The notes under the pieces are model-generated. The model searched no databases. It was not told the DNA's origin and saw only the letters and a list, made by a program, of their open reading frames with translations. A program made the position numbers and the translations under genes. A DNA stretch of 5,035 bases, taken from NCBI GenBank assembly GCA_049509675.1, contig JBEKZQ010000453.1, positions 1 to 5,035 on the forward strand. Reading direction: 5' to 3'. This DNA is from JBEKZQ01 sp049509675 (GTDB lineage: Bacteria; Planctomycetota; Planctomycetia; Pirellulales; Thermoguttaceae). Positions 1 to 4,780 of the stretch are shown one piece after another; the stretch's first letter is position 1, and every line of letters starts with the position of its first letter.

Positions 1-1340
1 CGCGCGTCGCCGAACTGCGTGCGGAGCGTGGCGCCGTCGAGATACAGCCAGACCGGCTGCATGTCGGCCACGATCCCCACCTTCTGCATGCGTTCGATGG
101 CCGCCAGCGTCATGAAATTGGCGTGCGACAGGCAGGGCCGGCAGGGCCGAACGCGGAACTCCCGATCCACCTGCTCGTAGGCCGCGGTCAAGGCTTCCAC
201 GGCCGCGTCGCCCACGCAATGGGCCGTCAGTTGCAGGTCGCTGGAGAGCACCAGCCGCGCGATCTTCGTGAGGCGATCGGGCTGAATGAACAGGATGCCG
301 CGATACTTGGGATCGGTGATCGAGTAGATGCGGCTGACTCCCCACGGCTCGCGCATGTACGCGCTGCCGGTCAACATGCCGCCGTCGAGATAGATCTTGA
401 TGCCGTGCAGCCACAGCCGGTTATCGTAGGCGTGCAGCGGACTGCGGGCCGCGCCGCGGACGCGGGCCTCGATCTTGTCCCACGGCGCCTGGGCGTCGAC
501 ATGATAGGTGATGTAGACGCGGCACGACAACTCGCCGCGGTCCTTCAGCGCCCGGAAGACTTCGATGTCCTCGTCGTCCGTGTCCCGATCGCTGACGCTG
601 GTGATGCCGACCTCGTTGTACGCGGCCAGCAGCGCCTTGAGCCGCGTCTGCCGGTCGGCCGCGTTCGCCTTCTTCTCCGGCGACACATACTTGACGTAGC
701 GATGGCAGTTGCGCAAGATGCCCGTGGGTTCGCCCGTCTGCGGATCGCGTTCGACCTTGCCCGGCTCGTCGGCGGGGATCTTGAACTGTTCGTCGATGCC
801 GCTCAGTTTCAAGGCCCACGAGCTCACCGAGGCGTCGGGGCCGGTGCGGAAGACTACCGGGTTGCGCGGCGCCGCATCGTCCAATTCCTGCCGCGTGGGG
901 AACCGCTTGTCGCGCAGTCGGGTTATGAAAACCTGGTCGATGCCGATCCACTCGCCCGGCTTCAGCACGGCGGCCCGCGACCGCACGTATTGCAGCACGT
1001 CGGCGATGGTCTCCATCGTGGGCACGCGATGGTCGAACTCGTTCATCGCCGACGACATCATGTGCAGGTGCGAATCGATCAGCCCCGGCATGACGGTCTT
1101 GCCCGCCAGGTCGATCTTTCGCGTTTCCGGCCCGCTCAGCTTGAGGATTTCGCTGTTGGCGCCGACCGCCAGGATCCGCTGACCCCGCACCGCCAGGGCC
1201 TCGGCGATGCGAAAGTGGGGATCGACGGTCAACACCTTGCCGTGGTGCAGGATCACGTCGGCCTGCTGGGCGGCCATTGCCGAGCACAGTAGCCCGCAAG
1301 TCAGAAACAGCGTCGCTGCCGTTGCCAGGAACATTCGCAT
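1..1340 (-). CDS. Exported YtcJ-type amidohydrolase (Amidohydrolase_3), C-terminus cut by window edge
   Basis: Metal-dependent hydrolase of the amidohydrolase superfamily, YtcJ/NfdA-like branch; the substrate cannot be told. Read on the minus strand, the frame is open from the ATG at 1340-1338 to base 1 (446 codons, no stop). Residues 1-23 look like a Sec signal peptide (hydrophobic core, SAMA-A cleavage site). An N-terminal beta segment (about 27-85) precedes PGLIDSHLHM, with HxH metal ligands H91 and H93. KIYLDGG (K315, D319), AHCVGD (H374) and SHANF (H406) follow in family order. Family members are usually 530-590 residues, so roughly 100-140 residues are missing, including the last Asp ligand. 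The start is supported by GGAG seven bases upstream; an ATG two codons later is less well spaced. SHANF replaces the more usual RIEHAQ. A 9-bp tandem duplication doubles Arg-Pro-Cys (398-403) just before H406. The gene is divergent from the nucleoside hydrolase. Family assignment is firm; function is open. Confidence 0.9.
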   Translation of the reverse strand, partial: MRMFLATAATLFLTCGLLCSAMAAQQADVILHHGKVLTVDPHFRIAEALAVRGQRILAVGANSEILKLSGPETRKIDLAGKTVMPGLIDSHLHMMSSAMNEFDHRVPTMETIADVLQYVRSRAAVLKPGEWIGIDQVFITRLRDKRFPTRQELDDAAPRNPVVFRTGPDASVSSWALKLSGIDEQFKIPADEPGKVERDPQTGEPTGILRNCHRYVKYVSPEKKANAADRQTRLKALLAAYNEVGITSVSDRDTDDEDIEVFRALKDRGELSCRVYITYHVDAQAPWDKIEARVRGAARSPLHAYDNRLWLHGIKIYLDGGMLTGSAYMREPWGVSRIYSITDPKYRGILFIQPDRLTKIARLVLSSDLQLTAHCVGDAAVEALTAAYEQVDREFRVRPCRPCLSHANFMTLAAIERMQKVGIVADMQPVWLYLDGATLRTQFGDA

Positions 1341-1347
1341 GATGGGT

Positions 1348-1351
1348 CTCC
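1348..1351 (-). promoter_or_regulatory. Ribosome binding site of the amidohydrolase
   Basis: The minus strand reads GGAG here, seven bases before the ATG at 1340. This spacing favours that ATG over the in-frame ATG at 1334, which would sit 13 bases away. Confidence 0.65.
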
Positions 1352-1371
1352 ACTGGTATCGATGAAAAGGT

Positions 1372-1399
1372 CAGTATGCTGCGCAAGGTGCAGTATACT
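1372..1399. repeat. 9-bp direct repeat CAGTATRCT upstream of the amidohydrolase
   Basis: CAGTATGCT (1372-1380) and CAGTATACT (1391-1399) are the same nine bases with one change, repeated with a 19-base period. They lie 30-60 bases upstream of the amidohydrolase start and overlap its candidate -10 box. They could be a regulator binding site (two half-sites on nearly the same DNA face) or chance; no regulator gene is in the window to support the first reading. Confidence 0.4.
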
Positions 1400-1421
1400 T
1401 CCGGCCAGGCGCGCCCGGCAA
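1392..1421 (-). promoter_or_regulatory. Candidate sigma-70-like promoter for the amidohydrolase
   Basis: On the minus strand TTGCCG (1421-1416, 4 of 6 to TTGACA) is followed after 18 bases by TATACT (1397-1392, 5 of 6 to TATAAT). Transcription would start near 1385 and give a leader of about 45 bases. This is consensus matching only, and planctomycete promoters often fit the E. coli consensus poorly. Confidence 0.35.
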
Positions 1422-1458
1422 CCGTTGCGCCGCTGGAACTGCCGCGTCGCGACGCACG

Positions 1459-1525
1459 ACACTAGCCCGACGCGCCGGCGAGGGAGGATCGCCGCAAATC
1501 CCTCGCTGGCGCGTCGGGCTGGTGT
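1459..1525. repeat. Long hairpin repeat, 27-bp arms, planctomycete-type intergenic element
   Basis: Arms 1459-1485 and 1499-1525 are complementary over 27 positions, with only two T-G mismatches (1463/1521 and 1477/1507). As plus-strand RNA both become G-U wobbles, giving an unbroken stem with a 13-base loop (1486-1498). The core GCCCGACGCGCC with flanking GCGAGGGA matches a dispersed repeat that I recall as very common between genes in Pirellulales-type genomes. Translated, it is the source of the recurrent 'SPTRQRG ... LARRAS' peptides in spurious gene calls. No T-run follows either arm, so it is not a classic intrinsic terminator. It lies between two divergent genes, where a terminator would not be expected. 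Confidence 0.8.
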
Positions 1526-1563
1526 GCGGTATGAGCCCGTGCGCGGAATGAATCGCGCCTCGG

Positions 1564-1592
1564 TAGACTTCGACCGAATGTTCCGCTATCAT
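1564..1592 (+). promoter_or_regulatory. Candidate sigma-70-like promoter for the nucleoside hydrolase
   Basis: TAGACT (1564-1569, 4 of 6 to TTGACA) and TATCAT (1587-1592, 5 of 6 to TATAAT) are separated by exactly 17 bases. Transcription would begin near 1599 and give a leader of about 120 bases that contains the REP-like unit at 1626-1660. Inferred from consensus match and spacing only. Confidence 0.35.
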
Positions 1593-1613
1593 GGGAGTGC
1601 TTCCTGAGATAGC
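1585..1613. repeat. Small stem-loop with adjoining 10-bp palindrome
   Basis: GCTATC (1585-1590) pairs with GATAGC (1608-1613). Inside, GGGA (1593-1596) can pair with TTCC (1601-1604) with one G-T wobble around a four-base loop. The right arm also belongs to the perfect palindrome GATAGCTATC (1608-1617). The structure overlaps the candidate -10 box of the nucleoside hydrolase, so it could be an operator-like site, but a palindrome this short may be chance. Confidence 0.3.
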
Positions 1614-1625
1614 TATCGCGCGAAT

Positions 1626-1660
1626 TGGTGGGGCTCGCTGCGCTCGACCCACCCATTACA
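1626..1660 (-). repeat. Single REP-like unit upstream of the nucleoside hydrolase
   Basis: Read on the minus strand this is GTAAT, then GGGTGGGTCGAGC, a GCAGC centre, GAGCCCCACC. The 13-base block GGGTGGGTCGAGC (minus, 1654-1642) recurs exactly at 2717-2729. GGTGGGGCTCG (plus, 1627-1637) recurs exactly on the minus strand at 2821-2811. The outer GGTGGG/CCCACC arms (1627-1632, 1648-1653) pair. The GTAG/GTAA-like head plus imperfect hairpin matches the general form of REP elements mobilised by RAYT (TnpA-REP) transposases, none of which is encoded here. It occupies most of the leader of the downstream gene. Confidence 0.65.
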
Positions 1661-1707
1661 CCCTACCCTCTACACTCGCCAAGATACCTCAATAAGACCC
1701 CCTTAAC

Positions 1708-1711
1708 GGAG
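1708..1711 (+). promoter_or_regulatory. Ribosome binding site that fixes the nucleoside hydrolase start
   Basis: GGAG sits nine bases before the ATG at 1721, which opens directly into a signal peptide. The frame is open further upstream to a TTG at 1625, but those 32 codons would be encoded by the REP-like repeat, so the longer start is rejected. Confidence 0.7.
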
Positions 1712-1720
1712 ATCCGCATC

Positions 1721-2692
1721 ATGAGAAATCTTCTTTCCCTTCTGCCGGCAGTCTTGCTCACGTTCTCCCTGCAACTGGCCGAGCCTGCGGCCGGCCGAGC
1801 CGCCAAAATTCCGGTGATCCTGGATACCGACATCGGCGACGACATCGACGACACCTGGGCGCTGGTGGTGTTGCTGAAGAGTCCCGAGTTGGACTTGAAA
1901 CTCGTGACCACGACCTACGGCAAGGCCGAGTACCGGGCCAAGATCGTGGCCAAGATGCTCACCGTCGCCGCCCGCACCGACGTACACGTCGGACTGGGCG
2001 AAGGCGGGCACGACGGCACGGGCGGACAGCAGGCGTGGGTGCAGGATTACAAGCTTGCCGACTACCGCGGCACGATTCATGCCGACGGCGCGGGGGCACT
2101 GATCGAGCTGGTCGAGAAATCCACTACGCCGATCACGATTATTTCCATCGGACCGCTCAACACGTTGGCCGCCGCCTTGCAGCGACGGCCGGAAATCGCG
2201 GCCCGGGCCGCGTTTGCCGGCATGCAAGGGAGCGTGCGGAGAGGCTACGGCAGCGCAAAACCCGAGCCCGAATGGAACGTGAAAGCCAACGTGGCGGCGG
2301 CCCAGAAAGTCCTCTCGGCCCCTTGGCGCAGCATCGCCATCACCCCCTTGGACACCTGCGGCCTGGTCACTCTCTCCGGCGATCGTTTTGAGAAGCTCAA
2401 AGGGAGCAAGGATCCGCGCGTCCAGGCCATGTTGGAGAATTACCGCATTTGGGCGCGTCAGGAGCGTCTCGAGGCCATGCACTCCAGCAGCGTGCTGTTC
2501 GACACGGTGGGCGTCTTCCTGGCCACGCCCGCGGCCCCTTCGCTGCTGGAGCTGGAGCAGCTTTCGATCCGCGTCACGCCCGACGGCTTTACGCGCATCG
2601 ACCCGCACGGCGCGAAGATGTCGGTCGCCACCCGCTGGAAAGACTTGGACGGCTACCGCGACCGCCTGGTCCGCATCCTGATGGAGCCGTGA
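1721..2692 (+). CDS. Exported nucleoside hydrolase (inosine-uridine preferring, IUNH family)
   Basis: 323 residues, the usual family length plus a leader. Nucleoside hydrolases cleave the N-glycosidic bond of nucleosides to free base and ribose, using a bound calcium ion. Residues 1 to about 24-28 form a signal peptide (hydrophobic 4-20, then small residues), so the enzyme should act in the periplasm or outside. ILDTDIGDDIDD (33-44) is the N-terminal calcium-binding signature; D37 and D44 are the likely ligands. SIGPLNTLA (142-150) is the GPLTN loop with Asn and Thr swapped. EPEWNVKAN (182-190) is the ribose-binding segment, with N190 where Asp is more common. TPLDTCG (208-214) and FDTVGV (260-265) follow; D261 is the probable last calcium ligand. 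The proposed catalytic His before it in the Crithidia enzyme is Phe here. Base preference is not predictable. The next gene on this strand is a nucleobase-type permease. Confidence 0.93.
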   Translation: MRNLLSLLPAVLLTFSLQLAEPAAGRAAKIPVILDTDIGDDIDDTWALVVLLKSPELDLKLVTTTYGKAEYRAKIVAKMLTVAARTDVHVGLGEGGHDGTGGQQAWVQDYKLADYRGTIHADGAGALIELVEKSTTPITIISIGPLNTLAAALQRRPEIAARAAFAGMQGSVRRGYGSAKPEPEWNVKANVAAAQKVLSAPWRSIAITPLDTCGLVTLSGDRFEKLKGSKDPRVQAMLENYRIWARQERLEAMHSSSVLFDTVGVFLATPAAPSLLELEQLSIRVTPDGFTRIDPHGAKMSVATRWKDLDGYRDRLVRILMEP

Positions 2693-2713
2693 CGCTGGAT
2701 CATTCATCAAACA

Positions 2714-2851
2714 GTAGGGTGGGTCGAGCAAACCGTGATTGTGGTGGGGCTTCGGTCGCTTACCACGGTGGTTCATTCGGTCCCCATTTGCGTATCGTTT
2801 GGTCGGTTTGCGAGCCCCACCGGCAGTTCACGCGACCTTGAGCCACCCTAC
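2714..2851. repeat. Structured intergenic element: inverted pair of REP-like ends (REPIN-like)
   Basis: Both ends carry GTAGGGTGG facing inward: plus strand from 2714 and minus strand from 2851. Beyond that, TAGGGTGGGTCGAG (2715-2728) matches the minus-strand TAGGGTGGCTCAAG (2850-2837) at 12 of 14 positions. A second nested pair is GGTGGG..GCAAACCG (2718-2735) against the minus strand 2821-2804, including an exact 8-bp arm GCAAACCG/CGGTTTGC. GTGGGGC (2744-2750) can pair with GCCCCAC (2814-2820). Near the centre is the palindrome ACCACgGTGGT (2762-2772). Two inverted REPs bearing a GTAG head is the known form of REPIN/BIME elements. It fills the 188-base gap between hydrolase and permease and could pause RNA polymerase or protect the upstream mRNA end. 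Confidence 0.65.
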
Positions 2852-2861
2852 CTGAAAAATC

Positions 2862-2869
2862 GGGGGTGA
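2862..2869 (+). promoter_or_regulatory. Possible ribosome binding site of the permease
   Basis: GGGGGTGA differs by one base from GGAGGTGA, the complement of the 16S 3' end. It ends 11 bases before the ATG at 2881, a little far but workable. No such match precedes the in-frame GTG at 2866 or the ATG at 2902, so 2881 is preferred. Confidence 0.4.
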
Positions 2870-2880
2870 CGCGCCGCATC

Positions 2881-4533
2881 ATGCCCACTGTCCAGAATAA
2901 CATGCGGGCCCCGTACGCCTGGGTCCGGGGCGGCGATATCAACGCCTTCTTCGGGCTGATCCTCGACAACGTAGCCGTGATGATCGTGCTCGTGGTCCTG
3001 ATCAGCAGCAGCGATCCCGTGGCCCAACGGCGATTCTCGCGTGATTTCGTGCTGACCCAGATGATTCCCGGGACGGCCTTCGGCGTCCTGCTGGGCGATC
3101 TGGTCTACACCTGGATGGCCTTCCGCCTGGCGCGTCGCAGCGGACGGCAGGACGTCACGGCGATGCCCCTGGGGCTCGACACGCCCAGCACCTTCGCGGT
3201 CGGACCGCTGGTGCTCCTGCCGGCCTTGGACCAGGGTATGCGGCGCTACGGTTTGGACCACGCCCAGGCGATGGTTTTCGCCTGGCACGTGGGGGCGTTG
3301 GTGCTGGTTCTGGCGGGCATCTTCAAATCGCTGGTCGCGCCGCTGGGCGGCAAGGTTCGCATCTGGCTGCCGCGGGCCGGACTGCTGGGCTCGCTGGCCG
3401 GGATCGCCCTGGCGCTGATCGCCTTCGTGCCGCTGTGGACGCATATCGCGGCGGTGCCGCTGGTGGGCATGCTCTCGCTGACGGTGATTCTCGTGACCCT
3501 GGTGGCGCGGCGCACCCTGCCCATGCGAATCCCCGGCGCCCTGGCCGCGGTGGTCGTGGGCGTGCTCGCGTATGCAGCCCTCTCCCAGTTGGGCCGATCC
3601 GTGGATTGGCCAATGGTCCCGCCCGTGTCGAGCGCGGCGGCCGGCGCCTGGCGGCTTCCCGATCTGTTGCCCGCCTTTGCCCAGAACTCGCTATGGTGGA
3701 ATCGAGTGGCATGGCACGCTTTGGCCAGCCTGCCCATCATGCTGCCGTTTGCCCTGGCAACCATCGTGGGCGGCATCGACTGTACCGAGAGCGCGGCTGC
3801 GGCCGGCGACGAGTACGACACGCGAACCATTCTCTTGACCGAGGGACTTTCGTCCGCGGCCGCCGGTCTGTGCGGCGGCGTCATTCAGAATACGCCTTAC
3901 ATCGGCCAGCCCGCCTACAAGGCCATGGGAGGCCGGGCGGCCTACACGCTGGCCGCAGCCCTGTTCATCGGCGCCGCCGGAGTGCTCGGCTGGTTCACCC
4001 GGCTATTCCAATGGCTGCCGGAAGCGGCCGCCTTTCCCATCCTGGTGTTCATCGGGCTGGAGATCGCCGCACAATCGTTCCGGGCCACGCCGCCACGGCA
4101 CTTTCCGGCCGTGGCCCTGGCGATTCTGCCGGCCCTGGCGTACCTGGCGCTGATTCCCTTGGACGGGGCGCTCGGCGATCGTCCCGTCGCCGCCCACGCG
4201 ACAGTGGTCGTGCAATCGCTGCGCTGCCTGGCCAACGGTTTCATCGTCACCAGCCTGCTCTGGTCATCGGCGCTGGCCGCGCTGCTGGATGGCCGTCTGC
4301 GCCGTGCCGCCGTTTACCTGGGCATCGCGGCCGCGTGCAGCCTTTTCGGCATCATCCACTCGCCCTTGGCGCCCGCAATCATCGCCTGGCCCACTACCGT
4401 CCTCGCCGAGATGTCCCGCGACCCGGCCATCCTCTGCCAGTCGCCGTACCACTGGGCCGCCGCCTATGGTTTGTCGGCCTGCGGGCTGATTCTGCTCTCC
4501 CTGCTTCCAGCTAAAGAAGAAATGCCGGGCTGA
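2881..4533 (+). CDS. Polytopic inner-membrane permease, NCS2 (xanthine/uracil/AzgA-like) superfamily
   Basis: 550 residues from the ATG at 2881 (555 if the GTG at 2866 is used), strongly hydrophobic throughout, about 12-14 helices. It probably imports a purine, pyrimidine or similar small base by ion symport. The first helix begins at INAFFGLILDN (20-30). TAMPLGLDTPSTF (93-105) matches the place and style of the half-helix in TM3 that lines the substrate site (AMAPGMGLNA in AzgA proteins). VGGIDCTESAAAAGDEYDTR (296-315) corresponds to the TM8 substrate helix, with D300 aligned by eye to the FDTTG aspartate of AzgA. NTPYIGQPAYKAMGG (337-351) corresponds to TM10. It is longer than typical UraA/AzgA carriers (430-470 residues), with extra helices towards the C-terminus. 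The gene follows the nucleoside hydrolase on the same strand, which supports base uptake. Superfamily is fairly sure; substrate is not known. Confidence 0.8.
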   Translation: MPTVQNNMRAPYAWVRGGDINAFFGLILDNVAVMIVLVVLISSSDPVAQRRFSRDFVLTQMIPGTAFGVLLGDLVYTWMAFRLARRSGRQDVTAMPLGLDTPSTFAVGPLVLLPALDQGMRRYGLDHAQAMVFAWHVGALVLVLAGIFKSLVAPLGGKVRIWLPRAGLLGSLAGIALALIAFVPLWTHIAAVPLVGMLSLTVILVTLVARRTLPMRIPGALAAVVVGVLAYAALSQLGRSVDWPMVPPVSSAAAGAWRLPDLLPAFAQNSLWWNRVAWHALASLPIMLPFALATIVGGIDCTESAAAAGDEYDTRTILLTEGLSSAAAGLCGGVIQNTPYIGQPAYKAMGGRAAYTLAAALFIGAAGVLGWFTRLFQWLPEAAAFPILVFIGLEIAAQSFRATPPRHFPAVALAILPALAYLALIPLDGALGDRPVAAHATVVVQSLRCLANGFIVTSLLWSSALAALLDGRLRRAAVYLGIAAACSLFGIIHSPLAPAIIAWPTTVLAEMSRDPAILCQSPYHWAAAYGLSACGLILLSLLPAKEEMPG

Positions 4534-4550
4534 TGATGGTTGTTTCGCGG

Positions 4551-4742
4551 CTATCGCCACAGAAGCCGAAACGCCCATAAGCATAAAACGCCCGCCGCTA
4601 CGAAGCCGCCCCACGACGCCCACACCGGGAAAGCCCAGTCCCCGACGTGGACCCGCATCTGGCAGACCACCCGGACAAGGTGCGCGACCGCCACCAAGCC
4701 AAAAATGGTGCCGGAGGCGACGAAATACGCTTTGCTGCTCAT
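4551..4742 (-). CDS. Small two-helix membrane protein, function unknown
   Basis: 63 residues with two predicted membrane helices (about 5-27 and 37-61) joined by a short polar turn. Helix one ends in HLVR (H21, R24) and helix two begins with a Trp-rich stretch (W36, PVWASWGG 39-46). I recall many bacteria, including planctomycetes, having a 60-70 residue protein of just this pattern (start SGxIF, then HLLR, then PxWxSW). No function is known to me. The start is well supported: GGAG lies seven bases upstream (4753-4750 on the minus strand). It begins 38 bases after the stop of the gene upstream on the same strand, so the two may share a transcript. It converges on the permease with a 17-base gap. 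A longer frame in another phase (4264-4749) covers the same DNA but has no family features. Confidence 0.75.
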   Translation of the reverse strand: MSSKAYFVASGTIFGLVAVAHLVRVVCQMRVHVGDWAFPVWASWGGFVAAGVLCLWAFRLLWR

Positions 4743-4749
4743 GTTTCAA

Positions 4750-4753
4750 CTCC
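4750..4753 (-). promoter_or_regulatory. Ribosome binding site of the small membrane protein
   Basis: GGAG on the minus strand, within GGGGAG, seven bases before the ATG at 4742. This is a good site for so short a gene and is a main reason to accept it as real. Confidence 0.6.
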
Positions 4754-4780
4754 CCATCGTTCCAATGGGCCGCCCGGGCA

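Noticed and set aside
123..1292. Long plus-strand open frame of 389 codons opposite the amidohydrolase
   Set aside because: It is the antisense of a gene whose motifs are all present in the minus frame. High GC keeps the opposite frame open, and its product has no recognisable family feature.
421..1386. Minus-strand open frame of 321 codons in another phase of the amidohydrolase
   Set aside because: Out-of-frame shadow. The true frame runs from 1340 to the window edge with signal peptide, HxH and later ligands in order.
1459..1525. Hairpin as an intrinsic terminator
   Set aside because: No T-run follows on either strand, and it lies between the 5' ends of two divergent genes.
1371..1656. 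Small open frames in the intergenic region, on both strands
   Set aside because: Their peptides are translations of the hairpin repeat and the REP-like unit, with no ribosome binding site or protein-like composition.
1625..1720. N-terminal extension of the nucleoside hydrolase to a TTG at 1625
   Set aside because: The extension would be encoded by repeat DNA and would bury the signal peptide. GGAG nine bases before the ATG at 1721 fits better.
1703..2776. Minus-strand open frame of 357 codons opposite the nucleoside hydrolase
   Set aside because: Antisense shadow of a well-supported gene, rich in Arg, Gly and His as expected from such shadows.
1459..2851. CRISPR array or insertion sequence
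   Set aside because: The repeats are inverted, unequally spaced and of two unrelated types. There are no regular spacers, no transposase and no evident target-site duplications.
3435..4514. Plus-strand open frame of 359 codons inside the permease
   Set aside because: Out-of-frame shadow of a membrane protein gene; its product is Arg/Gly-rich with no domain pattern.
4534..4550. Terminator between the convergent permease and small membrane gene
   Set aside because: Only 17 bases, with no stem and no T-run; termination must lie inside the facing genes or be factor-dependent.
4264..4749. Minus-strand open frame of 161 codons overlapping the permease end and the small membrane protein
   Set aside because: It would overlap the permease by about 270 bases, and no protein family is visible. 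The 63-codon frame has the membrane helices and the better ribosome binding site.
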